NCBI GenBank assembly: GCA_023634235.1
Contig: JAMKCF010000022.1
Location: forward strand, 6,254,541-6,318,540
Length of the DNA stretch: 64,000 nucleotides
Reading direction: 5' to 3'
DNA from: Pisaster brevispinus
Lineage: Eukaryota > Echinodermata > Asteroidea > Forcipulatida > Asteriidae
The notes beneath the pieces were generated by a model that worked only from the letters and a program-made list of their open reading frames with translations, ran no database searches and was not told the DNA's origin. Position numbers and translations under genes: made by a program. Shown here one piece after another: positions 1 through 13,181 of the stretch (position 1 is the stretch's first letter; the number at the start of each line of letters is the position of its first letter).

Positions 1-359
1 AATTATTTCCAGACGGGATGTGAGTCGGAATTGATGTTTGGAATACTTCGTGCGGCGCATGGTAATTTAGCAAATCTAATGATCTTTTTACTTCTTTCGG
101 GGGCAATTTGTATTCATTCATTACATTTCTTTACTCAGGGATACTGTTTTTCATTAGGGTCTTGAGTAATATTTCCAAAATAAGCTCATATGTCAATTTT
201 TTTTTTTTTTTTACATTTAATAACATTTGATGTAAGAATATTTTACTCATAATAAGCGAACGTCATTAAATTATGAAAACTTAAACGTTTTGCAAATAAC
301 GGACATCGATACTTTTACGAAGGACAATTTTTTTCAAAAATCAGCAGAATCTCTGTATT

Positions 360-604
360 CACTAAAAACTCCTGATTCAGAAATGACTCGGATCAGATTT
401 CACGCGGGGCCCCCAACTCATTTCTGGGTCAGACTGACCCACTGAGACTGTTACAAAAAAGAAGATATTGTTATGGATTCTGCGTCAGTTTGACCCATTT
501 CTGCGTCATTTTGAGACAGATTCCGGGTCACACTGACCCAGGTATGGGTCAGGCCCCATGGAACCCGGAATTCGGTCAATTTTGACCGGGAATTTTTAGA
601 GTGT
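360..604. mobile_element. GGGTCA-type MITE, copy 1
   Basis: Short element with ends related to ACTCTAAAAACTCC..GGTCA and ..TGACC.GGGAATTTTTAGAGTGT, filled with GGGTCA/TGACCC half-sites. Perfect GGGTCAnnnTGACCC palindromes at 426-440 and 525-539. No coding capacity. Confidence 0.85.
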
Positions 605-1550
605 ACCGTACATGTTTAACACTGCAGCAATTACCCCCATTTAAGACCCATTTCAAGTACCATGTCACATACGATCTTTCAATCTACATTCAATAAATAA
701 TGCTTATTTGTACACTATTTTCATACACACTCATTTTTGGATCATTTAAGTTGAATACACGTACTTCAAGCCACTTCTTCTCCCACGAATGTCCTTAAAC
801 ATCTTATGAGCTACTCGTTTAATGATGACAAGAGCACGGGTAGTTTTAATTCCATTATCGTATGATTGTAGTGAGGCACTCATCAAACCATTAGTTTTTT
901 TCCAAACCATTGGCCGGTGTAATTTCATTCATTTTGCTGTTGAATGATTAAAATTTTCCATTTTCTTTAGAGACGGATCAGCAGTGACCTTATGTGTAAT
1001 GGTGCATTTCAAAGTAGTGGAAACATATTAAATGGTCTCCTTCACAAGAATTTTTTAAAAACCACGACGGTCCTATTTATATATTTCTTTTTCTCCTCAT
1101 GTTTTTTTTAATGCAAAATCGCTCCAAACAAGGCTTAAAACATCTCTTGGTAAGGGGCTATAGGAAGATTAAGATGAAAGTAACCAAATATTGATAATCC
1201 TCTTAAAACAGTTTAGATTGTATGATTGATGGAAACATGCACCAGGTATAGGTGTTCCAAAGAGATGCAGTACGTGGAATAAAGCTGTTGAAATGGCTCT
1301 TTGTTCTACATCTCAGCAAGAGAAGAAGCAGAAAGCCTGATTTCACGCTCAAACACCCTGATAGAGGAACCAGGTCAGACACACTGGTGGCACATTCACC
1401 ATGAACATATCTGCAGAAAATGTAGAGGCTGGCTACAGACCTACGGTGGGAAAGAGGTTGTAACGTGGACCCCAACGATAACGCTTCTGCTCTCTGTAAA
1501 GATTATAACTGCATGAGGGAAAAGAGTTATTGTTACCCCATGATGGCGAG

Positions 1551-1720
1551 TCTTGCGGGAAAAAACAACCCACAGCCCGTGGAGGATTCGAACTGGCACC
1601 TCGACACAGAGCACGCTCGGCGGTCTAGTATACGGTGGTCCTAGGTTCGAATCCAATCCGAGTTGTGTGGATTTATGATTCCGCAGGCTTCTTAAAGCAC
1701 TGTGTTTACCTACTTATCGG
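1551..1720 (+). repeat. Possible SINE fragment with box-B-like GGTTCGAATCC
   Basis: GGTTCGAATCC matches box B exactly, and a second GTTCGAATCC sits in reverse about 70 bp upstream. No clean box A. The layout resembles 27545-27720. Confidence 0.35.
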
Positions 1721-1757
1721 TGTATGGGTGTAAACAAAAAATAAGGCTTTTAATTAT

Positions 1758-1890
1758 CCGAATTGGAGGCTACAGCTACGGCTACGGCTGTTTCTAAGGA
1801 CGTTGCTAAGGACTTCCTATACTCAACGCATAATGACGCAGCAATCAAGCCGTAGGCGTGGCCGTCCACCAAATCGGACATGGCCTTAAA
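1758..1890. mobile_element. Small hairpin MITE (GGCTACGGCTACGGC), copy 1
   Basis: CCGAATTGG..GGCTACGGCTACGG on the left and GCCGTAGGCG..CCAAATCGG on the right. The interior CCTATACTCAACGCATAATGACG resembles the element at 32100. Confidence 0.65.
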
Positions 1891-3606
1891 GCAATACATG
1901 AGAGTAGTTGGGACACCAGTTAATGAGTGGCAGAATAGTCTCGTCTGCCTTACAGGAGATTGGGCACACGACTTCACCCACAAGTGTCAAGACCGGTGTC
2001 AGCTATGACCGTAAAAATGTGTGTTGCCTTTGTCTTGACGTCTCATTGCTTGTAATGATATTCCAAATTGACTTTGCCAAAATAGGTCAGGCAGTAGGCA
2101 TCAACAGAAATACTGAAGTAGTAATCTGGCCAGAACCGTGTCAAAAGCCGTCAATTTGAACACAGCCTTTGTGAATACGAGTCTGCTTTTGACACCCCCT
2201 TGGAATGAGCGGAGAAGTGGCGCTCTCCTCAACCTCGTCCCCACCCTTTGATAGCCGCACTCTAAGTTCATCTTGCCTATTAATCAAACCGGCTGTAAAG
2301 CCACGCACTGTTTTATTCATCGTCGTCAGTCGATTCCTGCAGATTACAAGCGTACCGTTTTTATTCTTTAATAAATCAATTGGCTTTTAACCGAGGATTC
2401 GCCCTAATATAACGAGGGAGTATTTCTCATATGAAATGTTAATGTTTTTACCTAGAGGCGACGAAGGAGGGAGGAAAGGGGAATCTAAGTGTGAACGTAC
2501 CACGGTCGGCATGTCAGCCTTTCATAGCGAGTGGCGTCCCCCTTCGGTGTTGCATAAATCATAGCCCTGCTTGTGTCAAAATATCAAAAGATGAATTGCC
2601 TTGGCCCCCTCACCAATGTACTAAATTTTTATGCATTTTAAAAAATTAAGAAAATTACAAAACTGACGCATGATGAGAAGGAGATTTTAAGGGCTGTTGG
2701 ATTAATTTCCAGTAGGGTTAACAAAACAACACCAAAACCCAAAATAACAAAAATGACAGCAAATTACACCCAAAGTTAGAGTGTAGAACATGAATATCTC
2801 ATTATCATGACACAGAACAAAGGCAAGACAGTACTCACAAAATAAGATTGTTTTCAATGGATTTTTGCTTTTCAGCTACAATATTTAGTTTAAACTAGAC
2901 AATTTGTCCAGCGATTTAGGGGTAGTCTCTACCCAAGGCGCTATAACCGCACTAATGTTATTACTGTTACCATGAGAATTGGATAACTCAACAGCGGAAG
3001 ATAACGTATTTTCATGAATGTTTTACAACATTAAATAAAGATAACAAAAACCCAAGGTGAGGAAAATCCATACCGAATATCTGTGGTTCACGACAGAAGC
3101 ACATTTTATTCGATCAAATCAAATTCAAGGAACAGTGATGCGTTTAGGCGCTGATATTGTTGAAGGTGAAGATCAATAATACGCGATGTTATTCTCTTCC
3201 CGCCAGAATTGTCTACCTTCCTCAAATCACCCCCCCCCCCGTACCTTACCACCTGACTCACATCTGTATCGTGAACGATTAAAATCGCCATTTGATTAAA
3301 TTACCTGTCATCTTCGAATGCAGTGCATTCAGGGTAGGATTTTGAAGGAGTAAGGCAAGATCAAGACCACTGGGAATAGCATAAGGATTCGGGTAACAGC
3401 CGGAAAACTAGAATTTCAAAGACAGCCTCCAGCAAACCAACACTCGAACACAATTTGAGCGAAATTGTCCCCCAACAAATTAAACTTGTGTCCTTTGTTT
3501 CCTAAATAACTTGTCAGGCTTAATACGTACCTCTACTATAGCATTTATAAAAGAATAACATCATCAAGTATTTTTGGGGACGTAGACTCGTTGATTGTTC
3601 GAAATA

Positions 3607-4011
3607 GCGACGCAGTGGCCTCAGTATTCACGCCCGATCCGTCTTCATGAGTAACACCAGAGGGTCAAGCCATTAGTATTGCCCAAAATGACCTCTAGGG
3701 TGTATGAGTAGTGGTAAAAATGGCAACACAGTGGCCTCAGTATTCACGTCTGATCTATCTTCATGGCTAACACCAGAGGGTCAAGCCACTACTATTGCCC
3801 AACAAAATGTCCTCTTGGGTACGAGAGGGATAAAAAGGCGACACAGTGGCTTCACAGCTCTATCTCCACGGATGATCCAATGAGAAGTATAATGCCAAAA
3901 TGACATATTGGGAACGAGAGGGGTAACATGGCGACGCAGTGGCTTCACTGCTCTTTCCCCACGGATGAGTCAATAAGCAGTATAATGCCAGAATGACCTC
4001 TTGGGCACCAG
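3607..4011. repeat. Four-copy tandem repeat (about 80-116 bp units)
   Basis: Units begin at 3607, 3722, 3838 and 3931, each with a GGCRACRCAGTGGC-type start followed by TTCA.., an ATGA.. or ATGG block, and a closing AATGACCTCTTGGG-like segment. The first two units are closest to each other, as are the last two. No coding potential seen. Confidence 0.8.
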
Positions 4012-4782
4012 TGTTTTAAACTAAACACGTCAATTTCAACCATTATCGCCATTCTTTCACAAGGTAATGAATAGCTCAACAGAGAACTTTAATGGTAGAC
4101 AATAATTGTTTTGCATTTGAGTGTTCCTTTTAAAACATACTCAGACCGCGCGAGCTTAATGATATCAAATTAAACTATCTGCATGGCAGCTATTGTTGAC
4201 AGTCAAAAGAAAAAAACACTGTTTGCACAAATCAAACAAATTTTGTTAAAATATCTTCATAAAGTTGTTGCCTCTTCAGGGTCTGCAGATATCAATCATT
4301 GACAAAGTAAAATTATTTTCAATAAAGTACGATGGATGTCGGGTGACTAGCTGTAGTTTACAGTATATGACCCCCAGGGAAATGTAAGCAAAGGTGGGGT
4401 CAAGTTTTCACACAGCAGAACAGGCTGAACGAAGTTCCTCAGACAACTGCAATTCTTTTTTCGTGGATATGAGGAGAGACTACACAAAAAAGAGCATATT
4501 GAGTATAATATTAATTAGTTATTAGCTAGTAAATTTTTACTGTCGGCTACAGTTGACGTGCTGGTGTGCATGGCTTCCAGAAGAAGGTTAACGATCGCAG
4601 TAACAATATCACTGTAGCATTTTAGGGTGCAGTCTTGAATAATAAAAGACCATGTACAAATAATTAGAGATTGTTTTCGTAAACAAATATTTTTTTAAAT
4701 TTAAAAGGCGATGATCCAATTCGTTTGAAATTAAGCAATTCAGTTTAGTTTCCCTTTACAATATTTTGTGTATAATAAGGAT

Positions 4783-4981
4783 AGAGCTGTCAACATTTGC
4801 ATCTTGCAGTCAGGGCAATTTTAATGTACATCAATCAGGGAGATATGTAGAATTCACATTCAACATAGAAGGGAAAATGTTTCCATAATCAGGAAGATTT
4901 TCAAATTGTTCATCAGAACATGGAAAGATTGGTTTATTTTCAGGGAACATTCAAAGGAATCAGAGAAGAGTTGGCAGCTCT
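4783..4981 (+). mobile_element. MITE family C (AGAGCTGYCAAC ends), copy 1
   Basis: Starts AGAGCTGTCAACATTTGCATC and ends AGAGTTGGCAGCTCT, inverted terminal repeats of about 12 bp. Internal CATCAGAACATGG and GGTTTATTTTCAGGGAA blocks are shared with the copy at 19785. Confidence 0.8.
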
Positions 4982-5324
4982 GCATTGAAAAAGGTAAGGA
5001 ACAAAATAGTAAAAAATGCGATATTTAATAATGTCAAGCTTACAATAAACTGAAATATTTCCATCTGAAATATTGCCAGCGGTGAGAAAACAATAGCTCG
5101 GAACCCATTTTCTTAATTCGTTCTCGCAGATCGAAATAAGCACACGACACAACGACAAACACAAGCAAAAATCCTTAGCAAGATATGAATTATCATAAAC
5201 TATTATTTAGTGGGTTTTTGTGTGTGTCTTGTGTGTCTTGTGTCTTGACACACCAAAAACACCCACAAAATCTTATTTTATCAAGTAATAAACCACAAAG
5301 GAAACATGGGTACAATTTTAAAAT

Positions 5325-5485
5325 AATTTTGAGTTGAACAAAGAAACATTGACCAGAGCAGGACTTGAGCCAGCGACCTCCGGATGAACGTGCCGGCGCT
5401 CTACCAACTAAGCTATGTAGCCCTATGTTGGCGGTCTTTCCCTATTTTGTTAATATTTTTGTTCATCTTTTCTTTGTTCAACCAA
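5325..5485 (-). mobile_element. tRNA-derived SINE, copy 1
   Basis: On the minus strand: TAGCTTAGTTGGTAGAGC (box A-like), CCGGAGGTCGCTGG and CTCAAGTCCTGCTC (box B-like), then a CAATGTTTCTTTGTTCAAC tail. Shared with 42785-42905, including the AACAAAATAGGGA leader. It does not fold as a full tRNA cloverleaf. Confidence 0.65.
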
Positions 5486-6217
5486 ACGTTATTTATATGA
5501 AATCTTATTCTGTTGACCTTTCAAACGACTGGTTGCAGTGTATTGCCAATATAAAAGAAATGGAACGACTGAACTACCCTAAACAGGCTACCCAACTTTA
5601 AATTATGATGTTATCTTAAAAATATCAGTTTATTCGTGCCAACCATAATTGGCTGAATAATGCTGTATCTACGGTACTTCGTTCCTTTCCAAAACTATTA
5701 GTCTCTTCAGTATTGACGCTCGCCCATTATTATTAAAGCCGAGGGGGATTTTCCAGCATGGAGGATGTAAATTCATTTTAACAATTTATCAAGACACTAA
5801 TTTCAGTGGCGGGCTCAGTCAGGCGGTAAGGGCTCTCCCTTACTTAGTCAAGAATTTTCATTTTCCATACATATTTTGGTCGCTATGGTAACCATGCAAG
5901 CATTAACTGCAATGTGGTCTTGTATGGAGGTTGATGTGGAAGGGGGGGGGGGGTGTTTCAGCTATGTACCTGGGAATTATTTTAAACTAATCTCCTTTGA
6001 TTAGTACAGTCAATTATCAAAAATGGTACATGGCTTCAGTTTACAGCGATGTTCTCTGATGCGTCACATTCAATGCATGGATAAAACAATACATTAACCC
6101 ACTTTAAGTATACAAACTATCATAGTAATTTCTTACACTGTGCTTGTATCATTCTGAGATCAAGATTCAGATAATGTGTGATTCAACGCAGTGGAGAAAC
6201 AAAACTGTTTTCATATG

Positions 6218-7830
6218 AGAAGAAAAAGATGGGACCCTCAGTCGTTATAGACTACAAAACGAGTATTGTTCATCGTTACAGAAGAAAGCAAAAAGATGAT
6301 ACTCAAAATGGTTACAGAGGAAAGAAATATGAGTACTTTCAATCGTTATAAAGGAAAAACAAGATGAGTCCTTTCATTCACCATAGAAGAAAACAAGAGT
6401 ACTCAATCGTTATAGAGGAAAAACAAGATGAGTACTTTCAATCGTTTTAGAGAAAAGAAACAAGATGAGTATCATTATAGAGGAAAGCAAGATGAGTACT
6501 TTCAATCGTTATAGAGGAAAGCAAGATGAGTACTCTCAAACGTTGTAGAGGAAAGAAACAAGATGAGTACTCTCAAACGTTATAGAGGAAAGACAAGATG
6601 AGTACTTTCAATCGTTATAGAGGAAAGCAAGATGAGTACTCTCAAACGTTATAGAGAAAAAACAAGATGAGTACTTTCAATCGTTTTAGAGAAAAGAAAC
6701 AAGATGAGTACTCTCAATCATTATAGAGGAAAGACAAGATGAGTACTTTCAATCGTTATAGAGGAAAGCAAGATGAGTACTCTCAAACGTTGTAGAGGAA
6801 AAAAACAAGATGAGTACTCTCAAACGTTATAGAGGAAAGAAACAAGATGAGTACTCTCAATCATTATAGAGGAAAGACAAGATGAGTACTTTCAATCGTT
6901 ATAGAGGAAAGACAAGATGAGTACTCTCAAACGTTGTAGAGGAAAGACAAGATGAGTACTCTCAAACGTTATAGAGGAAAAAAGATGAGTACTTTCAATC
7001 GTTATAGAGGAAAAAAGATGAGTACTCTCAAACGTTATAGAGGAAAGCAAGATGAGTACTTTCAATCGTTATAGAGGAAAAAAGATGAGTACTCTCAAAC
7101 GTTATAGAGGAAAAAAAGATGAGTACTCTCAATCGTTCGTTCGTACGAGAACGATCTTGCTTTCCTCTATAACGATTGAAAGTACTCAATCGAATAACAA
7201 GATGACTACTCTCAAACTTTATAGAGGAAAGAACAAGATGACTACTCTCAATCGGTAGCACTCTCATCGTTATAGAAGAACGAAAAAGATGAGTACTTTC
7301 AATCGTTATAGAGAAAATGGGATGAGTACTCTCAACCCGTTATAGAGAAAAGGGATGAGTACTCTCTACTGTTATAGAAGAAAAAGATGAGCACTTTCAA
7401 TGAAGGATGAATACTCTCAATCGTTATAGAAGAAAGAAGGATGAGTACTCTCAGTCGTTACAGAAGGAAGAAGGATGAGTACTCTCATTCGTTATAGAAG
7501 GAAGAAGGATGAGTACTCTCATTCGTTATAGAAGGAAGAAGGATGAGTACTCTCAGTCGTTATAGAAGGAAGAAGGATGAGTACTCTCATTCGTTATAGA
7601 AGGAAGAAGGATGAGTACTATCAGTCGTTACAGAAGGAAGAAGGATGAGTACTCTCATTCGTTATAGAAGGAAGAAGGATGAGTACTCTCAGTCGTTACA
7701 GAAGGAAGAAGGATGAGTACTCTCAGTCGTTATAGAAGGAAGAAGGATGAGTACTCTCAGTCGTTATAGAAGGAAGAAGGACGAGTGCTCTCAATCATCA
7801 CCTATGAAAGCAAAAAAGATGAGCACTCTT
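6218..7830. repeat. Minisatellite, about 35-bp unit, about 45 copies
   Basis: Seen: tandem units built on GATGAGTACTCTCAA and CGTTATAGAGGAAAG. Two blocks differ in unit type: 6218-7140, with mixed units of about 33-37 bp alternating TTTCAATCG and CTCAAACG; and about 7260-7830, a more homogeneous 34-bp AGAAGGATGAGTAC unit. Each unit contains the palindrome GAGTACTC. Short open frames on both strands in this interval come from the repeat and are not genes. Between the blocks lies an inverted unit (7156-7187). Confidence 0.95.
7156..7187 (-). repeat. Inverted minisatellite unit
   Basis: Seen: 32 bases that are the exact reverse complement of the unit found, for example, at about 6494-6525. They sit in the middle of an otherwise same-direction array and are preceded by CGTTCGTTCGTACG. 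Confidence 0.9.
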
Positions 7831-8472
7831 AACAACAAATTTGATTTCACGCAACGCAGAGCAAAAACGTATGGTCAAGTGTTTACCAAAAGTACGGATT
7901 CTCTGACAGAGCATGCGCACCCACACAAAAAAGCATGACAAGTATTGATGGAAAAGTTTGCATTCCCTTTAAAAATGTATTGAAATATTGTCTTTGGTCA
8001 TGATAATTTCAGACGAAGTTCATTATTGCATTGCCCGTTGAATATTAATAACCTTTCGAGGGCTCCTGTACTTCTGATAAATGGCAATCAGAGGTCACGT
8101 GACTGTTTGAAATGGTATAGTCCTAATCACCGCAAGGCCATGCAGTGTAGGTTTGTCATATCTAAAAATGGCTTGCACTTTTCAACCGGTGTCGCATGTT
8201 GCTTCGAACACTGGCACTGTAATTTCCCTGGCTCCCATTTCGTAAACTAAATTCAGAAAACAATAGGATGTCCAACAAATCCATCTCATCAGAAGCAACT
8301 TAAGAAGGCGTAGAGTGGGCACCACTCGCCAGCAATGTAAGCACCTGTAAATTTGGCTGGTAACCCGTTTTTCTAAGCAAAATTCGTCCTTGCTTAGAAA
8401 CCCTTTGTGTACTTAACATCACAAAGAGGAAAAAATGAGCAGGACGTGTCCTGATATAATCAAAATTAACGT

Positions 8473-8833
8473 CAGTTTAAAAGTTTAAGTTTTGGTAATT
8501 AATCCACAAATTAATGACCGGAAAACTTACTTGGTAAGGAGCACTGGAGAGCTGTTGATACTATAAAACATTGTTAAGAACGACACCCTTTGAAGTGATT
8601 TCCTTTCAGAGAAAGAGGACATTTTTTCACCAACAAATTTGAATCTGAGAAAGGCTTTGGGCATGAAGCCTTTTTCATGCATCTGAAAGCACACATGCAA
8701 CTAGAGTGTTTTTTCTTCTTTCATTATTTTCTTGCAATTTCGGTGACCAATATAACTGAGCCCAAATTCCCAGGTTTGTTATCTTATGCATATGTTAGGA
8801 TACACCAAGTGAGGATACTACAACATTATGCCT
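8473..8833 (+). mobile_element. MITE family B (AGGCTTCATGCCTGAAGCC core), copy 1
   Basis: Shares with 21034-21405 the blocks TTGGTAATTA, CTTGGTAARGAGCACTGG, AGAGCTGTTGA, GAAAGGCTT..GGCATGAAGCC, TTATTTTCTTGCAA and GCATATGTTRGGATA. The ends are degraded. Confidence 0.75.
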
Positions 8834-9772
8834 ATCTATATATGCACATTTTGAGCACTTCAAATTCCTCACTGCCAACTTACAAAGTGTCTCCAAAGAG
8901 AGTAGGCCCCTGGTTTGTATCCCATAGCCGTATGTTTCGTTATTTCAACCTCATGGAAAGTTTACCAGACTCGATTGTCATGCAACCTCATCCCCACATG
9001 AACAGACTTCAAAGTTCACGTAAGAGAACCGTCTCGAATGCCATGCATCACGAGCTTTATACACGCCAGGACTTTCTGACGATCTCGCGATGGACGTGAA
9101 TTTATGGGTCTAACATTTCTCGCTTGGCCAGGTCGGTTTCTCTAATGACAACGATATCTCATGATGTTCTAAGGTGTGATAAAACAATCAGACTATATTA
9201 CCCTATTCATTGGCAATCAATTATTGACTTGATCCAGTCGCTCGTCAGATTTCTATTTCGGGCCTTTATTTCCCTCTGCTTGTTTCGTAATACATATTTT
9301 ATTAATTCATACAGGGCTATTTTATGAAGTATATTTTCATGTTTGATGCATTCACTGTATTACACTGAATTTGATCACAGGCGTAAGTGACAACATGGTT
9401 GACTTGGTAAAACCTGGCGCTCATTTTTCTATTTTGAGTTTGGTCATTGAAGCGGCTTCTTAAGGAGGATGAAAGAGTAGAAGCCAAATGGTAATCACAA
9501 AATTGACAAGTAGTGGGGAAATGTCTAGAGGCACTTAAAGATCAACTGGAACGAAATTAACATTATTGTTCTTTTGTTACAGAGAGGTAAATGAATGTGT
9601 AATGATACATATAACTGACTAAAAATATAAATATAAATACAAAACTATTTGTTCATGTTAAAAAAGCTGGGCAATGCAGTTTAATCAAAACAGCACTGTA
9701 ACATCACACTACGGACACGATTAAAACAAGTTTATAGAAAATGCATAGCAACAGAGATAAACAACCTTCATT

Positions 9773-9813
9773 CAGTCCGTGTTGTGACGTATTTTACGTC
9801 ACAACTTGGACTG
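9773..9813. other. Stem-loop with TGACGTA/TACGTCA
   Basis: Arms CAGTCC..GTTGTGACGTA and TACGTCACAAC..GGACTG with a TTT loop and one two-base mismatch: a stem of about 19 bp. Each arm has a CRE-like TGACGTA/TACGTCA half. Confidence 0.7.
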
Positions 9814-11421
9814 GTTTCGCAGGTTTTCTGAGGCACTGATGTTTTAATGTTGATTCCACATTGCGTTTTTATGGGTCTTTGCTGGGAACCATGCAGGGCG
9901 CCGTCAACGGCGGTACAAACGCTAGTTCAAAATTGCAGGAAGGTAAACTTCATACTTGTGATAAAAAAAAAAAAAAAAATCTAAACACAAACAAACAAGG
10001 ATAAAATAGTCAAATTAGTTTGGTTATTTTCGTTCAAGTTGATTTTAAGGATGGCCAGAACGGTTGTACATAAAAATTAACACAACATAAACCCTGAAGA
10101 CAACCAGAGCATGCTGATCGAAACGTCGAGTTTGCTGTTAACGTAAACCTTACTAGATTGTGTTTAAAACATGGACTCAATCAAATCGGCGTATAGGACA
10201 TAATCTTGGCTATGCCATTGCCCAAAGATTTTCATGAAATTTTAGATGTTTAAAAAAAATGAGTATCGGGCTAGACCCTAGTTCCAGAAAAAAAAAACCA
10301 CATGGTGCATTTAAAACAAACTTCCATTTACATCTACACCGCATTGAATTCAATGCCCGATGATGAATGTGTCATTCTTATCTATTACGTGACTAAACCT
10401 TCCTTCAGCATTATCATCTGATCTAAAACAAAAAGATTTACCGCATAGATAGAGGGGAAAAACCCATGCAAGGTAGTTTAATTCGCAACTCAGAAAAAAA
10501 TACCCCAAAACAATCTACTTCCCACCGTGACTCGGAGAAAAAATACCTCTGCACACAAGAGAGTCCGTTGGAGTGGGAGAGAGAACAAGCGAAAGAGAGG
10601 GACAGGTTTTTGGTGGAGAGAGCCGACAATATTTGTCCGATGTCTGGCAAGATTTCGCACCCGTCCCGCACCTCCACGGGAAGATTTTTATCGTAGATGG
10701 CATCCGGGCAGAATCCCGTGCTCGAATTACCCGCTGCGGGAGATTTCCCACGCGACAGTTTATTAAAAACGGAGAGAGATAGAGTCAAGGGAGAGGAAAA
10801 AAAATCCCCCAGAAAATCAAATTTTCCTGCAACGGACACATCTACAACGATGTATCTGAAGTGGTTTCCGGTTTAGCGCGTTGCCATTGATTCGAGGGCA
10901 GTAAGAAAAAAAACATCAAATTTACCGGTGCTTTTTTTTGTTGGGGGGGGGGGGAGACTCTCGAGTCAGACTTAATTATATTGCGTACTTGACACGGCCA
11001 TTGGAATATTATCCACAGCAATTGATGTTTCCATTTTCCTCTTCTTTATTTCTTGTTTCATACGACCGCGGTGTAAGATTTTGACGATAATGCGAGCCGA
11101 AGGGGGAGAAGCATGTCACATATTGCTACGGTGGAGAGCAAAGTACATGCAATGCAGCGTTCGTCCAACATTTCAATTTTATCTGGTGTTTGCACTGGGT
11201 TTATTCCACAAGTGTTCCAACTTGACAATAAGTGAAAAGGAACAAATTCAGTTGAGCAGAACCGGCCTACTTCGCGATGGGATGTGCTCGCAAATAATAC
11301 CGGGCACCAGGAATCAAACTGACTGCTTTTTAGGGAACTTCAACACTCGAATAAATATTGAATCGAAGCTTTATATAGGCAGTCATAAAAAAATGAATGT
11401 AAACTATGCATGATTTACCAC

Positions 11422-11452
<31 letters not shown>

Positions 11453-13053
11453 AAGAAGCAAATTTCAGGTTCTCTCTCTCTCTCTCTTTTTAAAAATAAC
11501 TAAGCCGATATTTCACCTCCAGTCCGCAAAGAGAACGATTTGTTTTAAAATGATGTTTTTTCCTCGTTCATTGGTCCAAAACTACAAGCATTCCCCCGAG
11601 TATTGGGAAGATCTCATGCTGCAGGCATCGGGGCCAAGTCCCCATAGAGAATAATGCCACCTGTTTGCTTACATCCATTGTCATACTCATTTCTTGGTTT
11701 TCTAAATAAAATAAATCCAAATACCAAAATTTCTAATACCAAACTCTCTTTCCATCAGTGGCGTCACCAGGGAGAGGGAAGCCCCGCCCGGAACTCTTAC
11801 CCCTCCTCTTGCACTACCCCTCCCCCCCCAAAAAAAAAAAACGAGTTCGAAAAAATAAAAAATAAAATAATGCACAATAAATGAATGGTTCAACACATGA
11901 CCCACAGTCATGTCTTAGTTCCCCCTTACCGCTTCCCATCACCTACAGATTCCATGATCCTTTTCTTATTACACTCCAATGCATCGATACATGGTCTTAA
12001 CATTCGTTACTTTCACTTTTTACAAACACATTTTCTTTTCTGCACTGGGGTTCGTAAAGACTACTTTGCAAGTACTCCGTAAGCGTTTTAAACGTGGACG
12101 GAGGTGCGTGTGGTCCAATTATTACCGACAACTTTTTTCCATGGAAAGTATGATATTTGCGGTGAGAATAATATTAATATAGTGCCTATTTTATTTTGCA
12201 AATGGTCAAATTGAACAAGGCATCGTTACCAGTGTGCCGGTCCATGTGGGCTACCTACGGTTTAAAACAATCATACTGCCCAAAACTTATCAACCATAAC
12301 AGGCAACCTCAACTCGATTCTGTTAAACAAACGATCCAAAGAATACAGTCAATAAATAAATATTGAATTATAAAGAGTGTTATTATGACCTTTGAATATC
12401 GTTCACACCCTCTAACAATGCCCTTGGCCACTTTACTACATCAACCTGATATCTGGACTCCTGTACGGCAGCTCTCCGCGATGTTTCTTGGTCAAAGTGT
12501 GGGGTTTGTTTACGTTTACACTGGGAAGTACAAGAACTGACGTCCGTTGGGTCTCACTCTAGCCCATTTTAAAGGGACAAGGGAAAGTAATTCCGATGAA
12601 TCCCCCGTGGCGTAACCAGACATTTTCATTACGATACATTTTCATTTTGGGCGAGGCGACGCAAAGATAATGTATGTGAGCGTGTCTACTCTTTCAAACC
12701 GAGGACTTTAACAAAAGGGATCCGGGTGTTCCGAAAGAGCGAGGACGTTCTCGCTTCGCTTCCGTGTACAAAACCAATGGGGGCGTTGCTAAAGAAAGAA
12801 AATGTGTCCAAATAATGAGAGAACAAAGAGAAGTCCTCGATTTACAGGATTCACAGACATGTGCGTGTGTGAGGGGGGGTTGGTTGTCAATATATCGAAC
12901 TATTCATTTGCGCATTTTTCGATCTCATTGGGGAGCAAGGGGGTGGGGGTCTTTGTATCACATGTCAATACACCCTACATGACCTGTCTTCGACCAGTTA
13001 ACAACCGGTCATTACTACGCAGCAAAGACCAGGTCCACACACCGTTATTCCCA

Positions 13054-13181
13054 TTAATAAATACCTCTCACGCCACTTATTCAGTACAGCTCACAGAGTC
13101 AGTGTTTATGCCACATTCACACCCGCACGTGACCAGTCCCCGACCAATCGAAGTGCATAAACTCTCAGAGGTATTTATTAA
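13054..13181. other. Perfect 15-bp inverted repeat, 98-bp spacer
   Basis: TTAATAAATACCTCT at 13054-13068 and AGAGGTATTTATTAA at 13167-13181. Could be the ends of a small MITE; the flanks show no clear target-site duplication. Confidence 0.6.

Larger units (their letters stand above)
605..3606. other. Intergenic, no gene seen
   Basis: Contains the small hairpin element (1758-1890), the SINE-like fragment (1551-1720) and a C tract at about 3230. Short open frames (60-90 codons) on both strands show no recognisable domain. The rest is AT-rich with nothing specific. Confidence 0.7.
4012..6217. other. Intergenic, no gene seen
   Basis: Holds MITE C (4783-4981) and a SINE (5325-5485), a TGTCTTGTGTG-rich patch at about 5220-5255 and a G tract at about 5942. 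Otherwise nothing recognised. Confidence 0.7.

Noticed and set aside
6218..7830. CRISPR-like array
   Set aside because: Units are contiguous with no unique spacers, and the genome is animal.
7028..7938. Several open frames in the minisatellite on both strands
   Set aside because: They encode only repeats of MSTFNRYRGK-like units, unit lengths are not multiples of three, and frames break repeatedly.
8677..9099. 140-codon plus-strand frame
   Set aside because: Its first part is the MITE B copy and the remainder is unrecognised.
10438..10839. 133-codon minus-strand frame overlapping several plus-strand frames
   Set aside because: No recognisable domain, and several frames are open at once, which reflects composition rather than coding.
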